Of a stretch of DNA of 64,000 nt, positions 42,236-50,871 are shown in pieces. The stretch covers positions 310,001 through 374,000 of the forward strand of contig NZ_JAFCKF010000005.1 in assembly GCF_018130545.1 (NCBI RefSeq), read 5' to 3'. The notes below the pieces were generated by a model that saw only the letters and a program-made list of their open reading frames with translations, ran no database searches and had not been told where the DNA came from. A program made the position numbers and the translations under genes. Source of the stretch: Bradyrhizobium tropiciagri (GTDB taxonomy: Bacteria; Pseudomonadota; Alphaproteobacteria; Rhizobiales; Xanthobacteraceae). Each line of letters starts with the position of its first letter. Within the stretch, counting starts at the first letter, position 1.

Positions 42236-43669
42236 ATGGTCAATCGTATGCAATTCTACATCGACGGCGCCTGGGTCGATCCCGTCGTCAAAGGCAAGTC
42301 CACCCCGGTCGTCAACCCGGCGACCGAAGAAGCGATGTATGAGATTGCGCTCGGCTCCAAGGCCGATGTCGACAAGGCAGTTGCCGCCGCCAAGCGCGCC
42401 TTCGAGACCTATTCCAAGACCAGCCGCGAGGAGCGCATCGCGCTGCTCACCAAGGTCGTCGAGGTCTACAAGGGCCGCATGAAGGAGATTGGCGCCGCCG
42501 TCTCCGACGAGATGGGCGCGCCGTTGCCGATGGCCGAGAAGCTGCAAGCCGGCGCCGGCCTCGGCCACCTGATGAACACTCTCGAAGTGCTCAAGAAGTA
42601 CGAGTTCGAGGAGACCATGGGCACCGCCGTGATCGTGCGCGAGCCGGTCGGCGTTGTCGGCATGATCACCCCCTGGAACTGGCCGCTCAACCAGATCGCC
42701 TGCAAGGTCGCGCCCGCGCTCGCCGCCGGCTGCACCATGATCCTGAAGCCGTCGGAGTTCACCCCGACCTCGGCGCTGATCTTCGCGGAAATCCTCCATG
42801 AAGCCGGCGTGCCGAAGGGCGTGTTCAACCTCCTCAACGGCCTCGGCCCGGAGGTGGGGGCAGCGATGAGCGAGCATCCGGACATCGACATGATCTCGTT
42901 CACCGGCTCGACCCGCGCCGGCGTCGACGTCGCCAAGCGTGCGGCGCCGACCGTCAAGCGCGTCAGCCAGGAGCTCGGCGGCAAGTCACCGAACGTGATC
43001 CTCGACGGCGCCGATCTCGCCAAGGCGGTGACCGGTGGCGTGATGCACATGTTCAACAACTCGGGCCAGTCCTGCAACGCGCCGTCGCGCATGATCGTGC
43101 CGCTCTCCAAGATGAAGGAAGTGGCTGCGATCGCGAAGGGCGTCGCCGACAAGACCAAGGCCGGTGATCCGCGTGCCGACGGCACCACGATCGGCCCGGT
43201 GGTCAACCGCGGCCAGTGGGACAAGATCCAGGCGCTGATCCAGAAGGGCATCGACGAGGGTGCAACGCTGGTCGCCGGTGGCCCGGGCCTGCCCGAGGGC
43301 GTCAACAAGGGCTTCTATGTCCGTCCGACGATCTTCGCCGACGTCACCAACGACATGACGATCGCTCGCGAGGAAATCTTCGGACCGGTGCTGACCATCC
43401 TCGGCGCCAAGGACGAAGCTGAAGCCGTGAAGATCGCCAACGACACGCCCTATGGTCTCGCCGGTTACGTCTCGGCCGACACCGTGGAAACCGCGCGCCG
43501 CGTCGGCCGCCAGATCCGCGCCGGCAACGTCAACCTGCAGGGCGTGCCGAACGAGCGCACCGCGCCGTTCGGTGGCTACAAGCAGTCCGGCAACGGTCGC
43601 GAGTGGGGCCGCTACGGTCTGGAAGAATATCTCGAGGCCAAGGCGGTCGCCGGCTACAACGCCGCGTAA
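42236..43669 (+). CDS. Aldehyde dehydrogenase family protein
   Basis: This 477-residue class I-like aldehyde dehydrogenase has TPWNWPLNQIACKVAPALAAG, SQELGGKSPNVILDGADL with the catalytic Glu, and Cys in MFNNSGQSCNAPSRMI. The short form and the SCNAPSRM motif resemble a group annotated as betaine-aldehyde or 3-succinoylsemialdehyde-pyridine dehydrogenases. ATG 42236 follows AAGAGG; ATG 42248 is an alternative. It lies 180 bases after the AceE-like gene with no clear link. The substrate is undetermined. Confidence 0.9.
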   Translation: MVNRMQFYIDGAWVDPVVKGKSTPVVNPATEEAMYEIALGSKADVDKAVAAAKRAFETYSKTSREERIALLTKVVEVYKGRMKEIGAAVSDEMGAPLPMAEKLQAGAGLGHLMNTLEVLKKYEFEETMGTAVIVREPVGVVGMITPWNWPLNQIACKVAPALAAGCTMILKPSEFTPTSALIFAEILHEAGVPKGVFNLLNGLGPEVGAAMSEHPDIDMISFTGSTRAGVDVAKRAAPTVKRVSQELGGKSPNVILDGADLAKAVTGGVMHMFNNSGQSCNAPSRMIVPLSKMKEVAAIAKGVADKTKAGDPRADGTTIGPVVNRGQWDKIQALIQKGIDEGATLVAGGPGLPEGVNKGFYVRPTIFADVTNDMTIAREEIFGPVLTILGAKDEAEAVKIANDTPYGLAGYVSADTVETARRVGRQIRAGNVNLQGVPNERTAPFGGYKQSGNGREWGRYGLEEYLEAKAVAGYNAA

Positions 43670-43751
43670 GCTGAAGCTGCGAGAGACGCGAATTTGGCGC
43701 CGGGGCGGATCACCGCTCCGGCGTCAGACGTTTTGGGATGCATATTTCATG

Positions 43752-43912
43752 GTCGTCCCGGCCTAGTGCGCAATTGCGCACGGGGGCCGGGACCCACTAC
43801 CACCAGCGGACATTGTTGTGACGCGCTGCAGGCCAAAGCTTGCTTCAACAACGCAACCCTGTGGTTATGGGTCCCGGCCCCCGTGCGCAATTGCGCACTA
43901 GGCCGGGACGAC
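43752..43912. repeat. Inverted-repeat element with perfect 45-base ends
   Basis: The left arm 43752-43796 and right arm 43868-43912 are perfect reverse complements over 45 bases. Each contains GTGCGCAATTGCGCAC, a 16-base palindrome, inside GTCGTCCCGG-type outer ends. The 71-base middle has no ORF. It lies between the convergent aldehyde dehydrogenase and SMP-30 genes. It has no transposase, so it would be a non-autonomous element. Confidence 0.85.
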
Positions 43913-43920
43913 GAAAAGGT

Positions 43921-44883
43921 CTAACCGCCGAGCGCGCCCTGGGTGTTGACGTAGAGCGCGTAGATCGACTGGCTCGCCGCCATGAACAGGCGGTTGCGCT
44001 TCACGCCGCCGAAGCAGAGATTGGCGCAGCGCTCCGGCAGCGCGATGCGGCCGATCATGACGCCGTCGGGCGCGAACACCACGACGCCGTCGAGCTCGGG
44101 ATCGCCCATGCCCCAGCCGCACCACAGATTGCCGTCGATGTCGCAGCGCATGCCGTCGGGCGTGCCCGGGCCGGCATCGATGAACACGCGCTTGTTGGCG
44201 ATCGTCTTGCCGTCGACTGCGACGTCATAGGCCAGGATCTTGCGGTTCGGCTCGCCGCGGGATTCGACGACGTAAAGGATCTTCTCGTCCGGCGAGAAGC
44301 ACAGCCCGTTCGGACCGAGCACGCCCTCGGCGACGATGGTGGCCTTGCCGGTTTCGGGATCGAGCCGGTAGACGTTGGGCGCGATCTCGGGATCGGCCTT
44401 GTAGCCCTCGTAGTTGCCGAGCAGCCCGAAGGTCGGATCGGAAAACCAGACCGAGCCGTCGGATTTCACCACGACGTCGTTCGGCGAGTTCAGCCGCTTG
44501 CCGCCGAAGCTATCGATCAGCACCGTAATCGATCCGTCATATTCGGTGCGCACCACGCGGCGGCCGCCATGCTCGCAGGTGATTAGCCGGCCCTGGCGGT
44601 CGCGGGTGTTGCCGTTGGCGAAGTTCGACGGCTTGCGGAAGATGCTGACCGCGCCGGTCTCTTCCTCCCATTTCAGGATGCGCTGGTTCGGGATGTCGCT
44701 GCACAACAAATAGCGGCCATCGCCGAACCACACCGGTCCTTCGGCCCATCGCAGGCCGGTGGCGATGCGCTCGATGGCGGAGAGCTTCAGCCAGTATTTC
44801 TCGAAGCGAGGGTCGAGCGCGTGGATCGCGGGATCGGGATAGTAGGTCGCGGGACGCCAGCCGGCGGAATGAACATCGGACAT
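43921..44883 (-). CDS. SMP-30/gluconolactonase family lactonase
   Basis: This 320-residue beta-propeller has the family features RWAEGPVWFGDGRYLLCSDIPNQRILKW, SPNDVVVKSDGSVWFSDPTFGLLGNYEG, EGVLGPNGLCFSPDEKILYV and GTPDGMRCDIDGNLWCGWG. Glu, Asn and Asp residues in these segments are the usual metal ligands. It is divergent from uronate dehydrogenase (113 bases between starts), so hydrolysis of the aldarolactone formed by that enzyme is the natural role. ATG 44883 is the start nearest the divergent promoter. Confidence 0.88.
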   Translation of the reverse strand: MSDVHSAGWRPATYYPDPAIHALDPRFEKYWLKLSAIERIATGLRWAEGPVWFGDGRYLLCSDIPNQRILKWEEETGAVSIFRKPSNFANGNTRDRQGRLITCEHGGRRVVRTEYDGSITVLIDSFGGKRLNSPNDVVVKSDGSVWFSDPTFGLLGNYEGYKADPEIAPNVYRLDPETGKATIVAEGVLGPNGLCFSPDEKILYVVESRGEPNRKILAYDVAVDGKTIANKRVFIDAGPGTPDGMRCDIDGNLWCGWGMGDPELDGVVVFAPDGVMIGRIALPERCANLCFGGVKRNRLFMAASQSIYALYVNTQGALGG

Positions 44884-44996
44884 TTGCTGTTCTCGTTGTT
44901 GTGTTTCGATGGTGTTTCCTTGAGCGCATGGTTTGCTATCATTGTCGGCTTGCGACCGCAATTCGATCGCAGCAATCAGGACAGAAGAGGGACGGC

Positions 44997-45818
44997 ATGC
45001 CACGCATATTGATGACCGGCGCATCGGGTGGAATCGGAACAAGCCTGCGCAAGCTGCTGCCGCCGATCTATCCGGACCTCCTGCTGAGCGACATCAAGCC
45101 GCCCTCCGATCTGGGCAGCAACGAAAAATTCAAGGCCGCCGATCTCGCCGACCTCGCACAGGTCGAGGCGATCTGCGAGGGCGTCGACGGCATCCTGCAT
45201 TTCGGCGGCTATTCGGTGGAAGGTTCGTGGGACGCGATCCTGCAGGCCAACATCATCGGCGGCTACAACCTGTTCGAGGCGGCGCGCAAGCAGGGCGTCA
45301 AGCGCGTGATCTTCGCCTCATCCAATCACGCCGTCGGTTTTTATCCGCGGCATCACCGCATCGGCACCGACGTCACCGCGCGGCCGGACAGCCGTTACGG
45401 CGTGAGCAAGGTGTTCGGCGAGGGCGTCGGCGCGCTCTATGCCGACAAGCACGGCATCAAGGTGACCTGCATCCGGATCGGCAATTTCGGCGAGGCGCCG
45501 CTCGATCACCGCAGGCTGTCGATCTGGCTCAAGCCGGAAGATCTGGTGCAGCTCTGCCGCATCGGGCTCGAGCACCCCGATATCCATTTCGAGGTGCTGT
45601 ACGGCGCCTCCTACAATGAGCGCTCGTGGTGGGACAATCACCGCGCTTACGATCTCGGCTATCGCCCGACCGGCCGTGGCGAAGAGTTTCGCGAGCACGC
45701 GATGGCCGAGCAGGCCAAGTTGCCGCCGGATCCGGTCGGCGATTACTACCAGGGCGGCGCGTTCTGCAGCATGGAGTTCGACGGCGACCGAACCAGAGTG
45801 ATCGACTGGAAGAAGTGA
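44997..45818 (+). CDS. udh: Uronate dehydrogenase (NAD-dependent SDR/epimerase family)
   Basis: This 273-residue extended SDR oxidises D-galacturonate or D-glucuronate to the aldarolactone with NAD+. The Rossmann motif is MTGASGGIG. Agrobacterium Udh features recur: DGILHFGGYSVEG, LQANIIGGYNLFEAARKQG, FASSNHAVGFYPR, active-site YGVSK, and ASYNERSWWDNH. Thus the match is strong. The ATG at 44997 has AGAGGGA upstream. The divergent lactonase and nearby sugar-acid dehydratase and TRAP importer make an oxidative uronate pathway likely. The galactarolactone isomerase and aldarate dehydratase steps are not directly identified. Confidence 0.88.
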   Translation: MPRILMTGASGGIGTSLRKLLPPIYPDLLLSDIKPPSDLGSNEKFKAADLADLAQVEAICEGVDGILHFGGYSVEGSWDAILQANIIGGYNLFEAARKQGVKRVIFASSNHAVGFYPRHHRIGTDVTARPDSRYGVSKVFGEGVGALYADKHGIKVTCIRIGNFGEAPLDHRRLSIWLKPEDLVQLCRIGLEHPDIHFEVLYGASYNERSWWDNHRAYDLGYRPTGRGEEFREHAMAEQAKLPPDPVGDYYQGGAFCSMEFDGDRTRVIDWKK

Positions 45819-46388
45819 TCAATCCTCGCACTGCGGGAGCTGCTTCACCGCCTCGGTGTGCTCGCGTTGCGGCTCGTTCGCGCTTTTCCCGGAAGCCTTG
45901 GGTGCGCTTCCGGGCCCGTCATAGGTCTGGGAAAAGTGGCTGAGCGGGAAGCTGAGACTGATCTTCTGCCCGGTCAGGTTCTTGGCTTCCACCGCGATCG
46001 CTTGCGCGTGCTTGAGCCGTTCGATCAGCTCGCTATTGGCCTCCAGCGTGCCGCCGCAGCCGAGCGTGTAGCAGTGCGTCCTCGCGATCTGCATCGGTTC
46101 GTCCTGATCGATCCGGAGGCTGATCGTGCCTTCCAGCATGGTCCGCGTGCCGACATTGGCGGTGAGCAGCGCGCGCGTGCTGCTCTGCGGCGAGATGCTG
46201 ATGGTGCCGCCTGACGGCGCACACTTGCCGCGCGCGGCGGCAGCGACGAAGCAGCTCGCCTCGGTGAGGCAGGTCTTGCTCCAGGGCTCATAGGTGAGCT
46301 CGGTGGCGCGCGGATCGGCCGCTACGCCGACGCCGCCAAGCGCAAGCTGCGCGGCGAATGAACCAACCAACAAAGCCACGTAGCGCAT
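45819..46388 (-). CDS. Exported IalB-family protein
   Basis: This 189-residue protein has a signal peptide (MRYVALLVGSFAAQLALGGVGVAA) and an invasion-associated locus B domain: YEPWSKTCLTEASCFVAAAARG, TISLRIDQDEPMQIARTHCYTLGCGGTLEAN. Four cysteines (two C-pairs) are expected to form disulfides. ATG 46388 is preceded by AAGGAG, so the GTG further upstream is unlikely. IalB proteins are periplasmic and of unknown biochemistry. It directly abuts the uronate dehydrogenase stop (convergent) and lies 34 bases after the GntR gene's stop; its tail is Lys/Glu/Pro-rich. Confidence 0.78.
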   Translation of the reverse strand: MRYVALLVGSFAAQLALGGVGVAADPRATELTYEPWSKTCLTEASCFVAAAARGKCAPSGGTISISPQSSTRALLTANVGTRTMLEGTISLRIDQDEPMQIARTHCYTLGCGGTLEANSELIERLKHAQAIAVEAKNLTGQKISLSFPLSHFSQTYDGPGSAPKASGKSANEPQREHTEAVKQLPQCED

Positions 46389-46422
46389 CGCCGTCTCCTT
46401 CACGAGGTGGCCGCGTATCGCG

Positions 46423-47115
46423 CTATTGCGGCTTTTTGTCGTTGGAGATGCGGACGAGATAATCCGCCTTGCTGTACTGCATGTGATCGACGCAGAGCTG
46501 CGCCAGCGCCCAGCTGTCGCGGCCCTTCAGCAGCTCGATCATCAATTCATGCTGGCGGCGCGACAATGCGAGGCCCTCGCTGTCGGCGAGATTCTTGGCG
46601 CGCATCGGCAGCGTCAGGTTCATGTAGTCCTGCAACGAGCGCACCAGATAGGGATTGTCGCAGGCCGAGAACAGCGCGAGGTGGAACGCGTCGTTGGCCT
46701 CGTGAATGCCGCGCATGTCCTGCGCGTCGGCCTTGAGGCAGTAATGCCGTTGCAGCTCGCTCAATTGATCGATCAGGCTGTCGGGGGCGGGCAGGGCGAT
46801 CATCAGCGCGGCCTGGCGCGTCAGCATCTCGCGCACCTCGTAGATCTGCCGCACTTCCTCGGCCGAATAGAACCGCACCGTGGCGCCGACATTCTTCTCG
46901 CGCAGCACGATGCCCTGGCGTTCCAGCTGGAACAGGGCCTGGCGGACGAAATGTCGGCTCGCGCCGTAGCGCTGCATCAAGGTATCCTCGACCAGCCGCA
47001 GGCCAGGCTCGAAGCGGCCGAAGATGATGTCCTCCTCCAGCCGGCGGATCACCTCCGCCTGTTCCTCCTCGCGCGAGGGGGTCTGGAGTTCGGGCAGGGT
47101 GGGCTCTGCTTTCAT
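46423..47115 (-). CDS. GntR-family (FadR subfamily) transcriptional regulator
   Basis: This 230-residue regulator has a winged helix-turn-helix (LEEDIIFGRFEPGLRLVEDTLMQRYGASRHFVRQALFQLERQGIV) and an all-helical FCD ligand domain (about 90-215). This has the metal-binding Asp/His pattern EANDAFHLALFSACDN and SRRQHELMIELLKG. It is divergent from an IlvD/Edd sugar-acid dehydratase, with two ATTGWCAAT sites in the gap. FadR-type regulators of sugar-acid genes bind the sugar acid and derepress. It probably also acts at the TRAP genes, where the same sites recur. Confidence 0.9.
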   Translation of the reverse strand: MKAEPTLPELQTPSREEEQAEVIRRLEEDIIFGRFEPGLRLVEDTLMQRYGASRHFVRQALFQLERQGIVLREKNVGATVRFYSAEEVRQIYEVREMLTRQAALMIALPAPDSLIDQLSELQRHYCLKADAQDMRGIHEANDAFHLALFSACDNPYLVRSLQDYMNLTLPMRAKNLADSEGLALSRRQHELMIELLKGRDSWALAQLCVDHMQYSKADYLVRISNDKKPQ

Positions 47116-47162
47116 GTGCTCTCGGCTTCGGATCGATGCCAGAGGTCAGCATGGCAGCCCGG

Positions 47163-47175
47163 TTATTGTCAATAA
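47163..47175. promoter_or_regulatory. GntR operator site 1 (TTATTGTCAATAA)
   Basis: A perfect odd dyad TTATTG-T-CAATAA lies 47 bases from the GntR start. The same core in other forms occurs at 47226, 49015 and 49081. It is the strongest of the four. Confidence 0.7.
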
Positions 47176-47225
47176 TGAGGGCGTTTTTGCCGCATGGCAG
47201 CGCCGCTCTAGCGCCAGATTATCTC

Positions 47226-47238
47226 ATATTGACAATAA
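47226..47238. promoter_or_regulatory. GntR operator site 2 (ATATTGACAATAA)
   Basis: The core ATTGACAAT is a perfect dyad around the central A and matches site 1 in inverted orientation. It lies 49 bases before the dehydratase start, where a repressor would block the promoter. Confidence 0.65.
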
Positions 47239-47287
47239 TTACCGCCGCTCCTTAAGTGCAGTCGAACAACCACGGGACGAGAAGAAA

Positions 47288-48991
47288 ATGGCCGACGGAC
47301 TTCGCAAGGGACTGACCAGCTACGGTGACGCCGGCTTCTCGCTGTTCCTGCGCAAGGCCTTCATCAAGGCGATGGGCTATTCGGACGATGCTCTCAATCG
47401 CCCGATCGTCGGCATCACCAATACCTACAGCGACTACAATCCCTGCCATGGCAACGTCCCGCAGATCATCGAGGCGGTGAAGCGCGGCGTGATGCTGTCG
47501 GGCGCGATGCCGTTCGTGTTCCCGACCATCTCGATCGCCGAGAGCTTTGCGCATCCGACCTCGATGTATCTGCGCAATTTGATGGCGATGGATACCGAGG
47601 AGATGATCCGCGCCCAGCCGATGGATGCGGTGATCGTGATCGGCGGCTGCGACAAGACCCTGCCGGCGCAGCTGATGGCCGCGATCAGCGCCGACCTGCC
47701 GACAGTGGTGATTCCGGTCGGCCCGATGGTGGTCGGCCATCACAAGGGCGAGGTGCTCGGCGCCTGTACAGATTGCCGCCGGCTGTGGGGCAAGTATCGC
47801 GCCGGCGAGATCGACGATGTCGAGATCGAGGCGGTGAACGGTCGCCTCGCGCCATCGGTCGGCACCTGCATGGTGATGGGCACGGCGTCCACGATGGCCT
47901 GCATCACCGAGGCGCTCGGCTTGTCGCTGCCGATGAGCGCGACGATCCCGGCGCCGCATGCCGAGCGCTTCCGTTCCGCGGAGGCCAGCGGCCGCGTCGC
48001 CGCCGAGATGGCGAAGACCAAGGGACCGAAGCCGAGCGAGATCCTGACGCCGTCGTCGTTCCGCAACGCCCAGGTCGTCTTGCAGGCGATCGGCGGCTCG
48101 ACCAACGGGCTGATCCATCTCACCGCGATCGCCAACCGCTCGCCGTACAAGATCGATCTCGAGGCGTTCGATAAGCTCGGTCGCGAGGTCCCCGTGCTGG
48201 TCGACCTCAAGCCGTCGGGCGAGCACTACATGGAGCACTTCCATCATGCCGGCGGCGTGCCGAAGCTGATGGCTCAGCTCGGCGACCTCATCGACTTGGA
48301 CGCCAAGACCATCACCGGTCAGACCTTGCGTGAGGTCGTCGCCAACGCCGAGGACGTGCCGGGACAGGATGCGATCCGCTCCAAGGCCAACCCGATCAAG
48401 TCCGAAGGCGCGATGGCGATCCTGCACGGCAATCTCGCGCCGCGCGGCGCCGTGATCAAGCAGTCGGCGGCGAGCCCGAAGCTGTTGCAGCACACCGGGC
48501 GTGCCGTGGTGTTCGAGTCGGTCGAGGACATGACGCTGCGGGTCGACGACCCCGCGCTCGACGTGACCGCCGACGACGTGCTGGTGCTGCGCAATGCCGG
48601 ACCGAAGGGCGCGCCGGGCATGCCCGAAGCGGGTTATCTGCCGATCCCGAAGAAGCTCGCGCGCACCGGGGTGAAGGACATGGTCCGCATCTCCGATGCG
48701 CGGATGAGCGGCACCGCGTTCGGCACCATCGTGCTGCACATCACGCCGGAGTCCGCCGTTGGCGGTCCGCTCGGGCTGGTGCGCAACGGCGACATGATCC
48801 GGCTCGACGTCGCCAAGCGCAGCATCGATCTCCTGGTCGACGAGGCCGAGTTGCAGAAGCGCCGCGCGGCGCTCGCGCCGGGCGGTACGCCTGACTGGGC
48901 CAAGCGCGGCTATGCGCATCTCTTCAACGAGACCATCCTGCAGGCCGACGAAGGCTGTGATTTCGACTTCATGCGTGCCAAGGGGAAGTGA
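47288..48991 (+). CDS. IlvD/Edd-family sugar-acid dehydratase
   Basis: This 567-residue iron-sulfur dehydratase has cluster cysteines in SDYNPCHGN, VIGGCDKT and GTCMVMGTAS, and the Mg region in KANPIKSEGAM. It resembles the aldonate dehydratases (L-arabonate, D-xylonate) more than true IlvD, to judge by ACTDCRRLWG and the SYGDAGFS start. A sugar-acid substrate agrees with the uronate dehydrogenase, lactonase and TRAP importer around it. It is divergent from the GntR regulator, with its operators in the gap. The ATG at 47288 follows GAAGAAA. Dihydroxy-acid dehydratase of branched-chain synthesis is less likely. Confidence 0.86.
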   Translation: MADGLRKGLTSYGDAGFSLFLRKAFIKAMGYSDDALNRPIVGITNTYSDYNPCHGNVPQIIEAVKRGVMLSGAMPFVFPTISIAESFAHPTSMYLRNLMAMDTEEMIRAQPMDAVIVIGGCDKTLPAQLMAAISADLPTVVIPVGPMVVGHHKGEVLGACTDCRRLWGKYRAGEIDDVEIEAVNGRLAPSVGTCMVMGTASTMACITEALGLSLPMSATIPAPHAERFRSAEASGRVAAEMAKTKGPKPSEILTPSSFRNAQVVLQAIGGSTNGLIHLTAIANRSPYKIDLEAFDKLGREVPVLVDLKPSGEHYMEHFHHAGGVPKLMAQLGDLIDLDAKTITGQTLREVVANAEDVPGQDAIRSKANPIKSEGAMAILHGNLAPRGAVIKQSAASPKLLQHTGRAVVFESVEDMTLRVDDPALDVTADDVLVLRNAGPKGAPGMPEAGYLPIPKKLARTGVKDMVRISDARMSGTAFGTIVLHITPESAVGGPLGLVRNGDMIRLDVAKRSIDLLVDEAELQKRRAALAPGGTPDWAKRGYAHLFNETILQADEGCDFDFMRAKGK

Positions 48992-49014
48992 CGCGCAAAG
49001 TTCGGCGTCCTGCC

Positions 49015-49030
49015 AAATTGTCGATAATTT
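49015..49030. promoter_or_regulatory. Possible GntR site 3 (ATTGTCGAT)
   Basis: AAATTGTCGATAATTT differs from the site 1 core at one base (G for A). It lies just after the dehydratase stop and about 115 bases before the TRAP operon start. Confidence 0.45.
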
Positions 49031-49080
49031 CTGCAATGCGGTGCCCGTTCGCGCCTACGACGAGCTGATTACCTCTGTTT

Positions 49081-49090
49081 TATTGACAAT
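49081..49090. promoter_or_regulatory. Possible GntR site 4 (TATTGACAAT)
   Basis: The ATTGACAAT core is identical to site 2. It overlaps a TTGACA that could be the -35 of the TRAP operon and lies 54 bases before its first ATG. Confidence 0.6.
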
Positions 49091-49143
49091 CCCGCGAGAC
49101 TGGTGGGATGATCGCGTCAATTAAAAGCAGGGGGAACGTCGCG

Positions 49144-50145
49144 ATGGGCTATTCAGCCAGGATCGTCGGGATCGCCATGGCCACGGCAGCGTTGCTGCTG
49201 TCCGCGGGCGCTCGCGCGCAGGAGGTCAAGCACTACCGCTTCGCGCACGACCAGCAGCTCAACACCGGTTACAGCGTCGCCTACGACATGTTCTCCGCCA
49301 AGCTCAAGGAATTGAGCAAGGGGACCATGATCGTCGACCAGTATCCGGGAGCGCAGCTCGGACAGGAGCCGCAGCTGCTGCAACTGGTGAAATCCGGCGA
49401 TATCGAGTTCGCGATCATCTCATCGGCGAACACTGCAACGATTTCGCCGCAGGCGGGGGTGATGTCGCTGCACTTTCTTTTCCGCGATGCCAACCACGTG
49501 GTGAAGGCCCTTGCCGATCAGAAGGTGATTGACGCGATCAAGGCGATGATCGACGAAACGTCACAAGGACTTCACGTCATCGCGACGGGCAGCCAAGGTG
49601 TGCGAAGCATCTACGCGAAGAAGGAAATCCATAACGTCAGCGACCTCAAGGGCGTGAAGATCCGTGTTCAGGCCACGGCCACGGAGGACACGATCTTCCC
49701 GGCTTACGGGGCGCAAACCGTTCATATGCCGTTCGGCAGCGTGTACACGTCGTTGCAGACCGGCGTCGTCGATGCGGCAGAGAACAGCGTGAACGTTTAC
49801 CTCGTCAACAAGCACTACGAAGTCGCGCCGGTGCTCTCGATGACCGAGCACGAGGCAAACAATGCGCTGCTGTTCATCAGTGACAAGCTGTGGCAGAGCC
49901 TTTCGGCCGAGCAAAAGGGCTGGGTGACGACGGCGGCTAACGAGGTGAGCACCAAGGAGCCTGCGAAGGCGTTCGAACTGGAAAAGGCCGCGGCGACGAA
50001 GCTGAAGTCGTTCGGCGTCAAGGTGGTCGAGGACGTCGACAAGAAGGGATTCACCGCGATCGCCGATCCCTATCTCGACAAGCTCGCCAAGGAGCTCGGC
50101 CCGCATGCGGAGAAGATCAAGAATTTGATCCGTGGGATCAATTGA
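49144..50145 (+). CDS. dctP: TRAP transporter solute-binding protein (DctP family)
   Basis: This 333-residue periplasmic protein has a signal peptide (cut near ARAQ) and DctP features: YRFAHDQQLNTGYSVAYDMFSAKLKELSKG, LGQEPQLLQLVKSGDIEFAI, the arginine-containing KIRVQATATE region that binds the carboxylate, and MPFGSVYTSLQTGVVDAAEN. It starts a DctPQM operon for a sugar acid or other organic acid. The ATG at 49144 has GGGGGAAC upstream. Sites matching the GntR operator lie in its promoter, so the ligand may be a uronate or aldonate. Confidence 0.9.
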   Translation: MGYSARIVGIAMATAALLLSAGARAQEVKHYRFAHDQQLNTGYSVAYDMFSAKLKELSKGTMIVDQYPGAQLGQEPQLLQLVKSGDIEFAIISSANTATISPQAGVMSLHFLFRDANHVVKALADQKVIDAIKAMIDETSQGLHVIATGSQGVRSIYAKKEIHNVSDLKGVKIRVQATATEDTIFPAYGAQTVHMPFGSVYTSLQTGVVDAAENSVNVYLVNKHYEVAPVLSMTEHEANNALLFISDKLWQSLSAEQKGWVTTAANEVSTKEPAKAFELEKAAATKLKSFGVKVVEDVDKKGFTAIADPYLDKLAKELGPHAEKIKNLIRGIN

Positions 50146-50150
50146 ACAAG

Positions 50151-50272
50151 CGTCGTCCCGGCGAAGGCCGGGACCCATACGCCGCGGCCTTTCAGTTGGG
50201 CGATTAGGTCGCCGACTTTCTACAAGCAGCTCGAGCCGGGGGTTATGGGTCCCGGCCTTCGCCGGGACGACG
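50151..50272. repeat. Inverted-repeat element inside the TRAP operon
   Basis: The arms CGTCGTCCCGGCGAAGGCCG... (50151-50179) and its perfect 29-base reverse complement (50244-50272) flank 64 bases of middle sequence. The element lies between dctP and dctQ, 14 bases before the dctQ start. It would form a strong mRNA hairpin that could set the ratio of binding protein to permease. Confidence 0.85.
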
Positions 50273-50286
50273 AGGAATATTGAGCC

Positions 50287-50871
50287 ATGGCCATCGCCGA
50301 CCGACTGGTGCTGCAACGGCAGCGGCATCTGAAATGGCGCGCGCTCGACCGGCTCGAGTTGGTCCTGATGCTGCTGTGTGGCCTGCTGTGCTTCGGCTTC
50401 TCGCTCTCAGTGACCGCCGACATCGTCACCCGCACCATCGGCCATCCCTGGCTGTGGCTGCAGGAAGTGACCTCGACGCTGTTCATCTATGCGATCTTCA
50501 TCGGTGCCGCGACCGCGACAAGGCGCAACGATCATCTCTATCTCACGGCGATTTCGGAGGCGATGCATGGCAGGTCGCGGACATTCGTCGAGATCATCAT
50601 TCGCATCGTCGTGCTGGGGGTTGCGTTCTGCCTGGTCTGGTATGGCTATCAGAATTACCTGCGCGGTTTCGGCAGCTTCCGCCTGCCGTCGGGCACGCCG
50701 ATCGCGTCGCTCTATGCGGTGATCCCGCTGTCCGGCGTCCTGATCGGTCTGTTCACGATCGAGCAGCTCGTCAACGGCGTCCGCAACGGCTTTGATCATC
50801 CGGAGCCGCCGGACGACGATCTTGCGATCCCAGCGATCAGCACCGGCGCGGCGACGGGAGTGCAGTCGTGA
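50287..50871 (+). CDS. dctQ: TRAP transporter small permease (DctQ family)
   Basis: This 194-residue protein has four membrane helices, with DctQ features ADIVTRTIGHPWLWLQEVTSTLFIYAIFIGAATATRRNDHLYL (helix 2-3) and SLYAVIPLSGVLIGLFTIEQLV. Its C-terminal tail is acidic (PEPPDDD). The gene begins 14 bases after a repeat element, and its last four bases overlap the DctM GTG (GTGA), so those two are translationally coupled. Confidence 0.88.
   Translation: MAIADRLVLQRQRHLKWRALDRLELVLMLLCGLLCFGFSLSVTADIVTRTIGHPWLWLQEVTSTLFIYAIFIGAATATRRNDHLYLTAISEAMHGRSRTFVEIIIRIVVLGVAFCLVWYGYQNYLRGFGSFRLPSGTPIASLYAVIPLSGVLIGLFTIEQLVNGVRNGFDHPEPPDDDLAIPAISTGAATGVQS

Noticed and set aside
43752-43912. Insertion sequence
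   Set aside because: The perfect 45-base ends look like IS termini, but there is no transposase frame in the 71-base interior, so it is called a repeat element.
47252-49036. 594-codon minus-strand frame over the dehydratase
   Set aside because: It is an antisense shadow of the IlvD/Edd gene with no recognisable motif.
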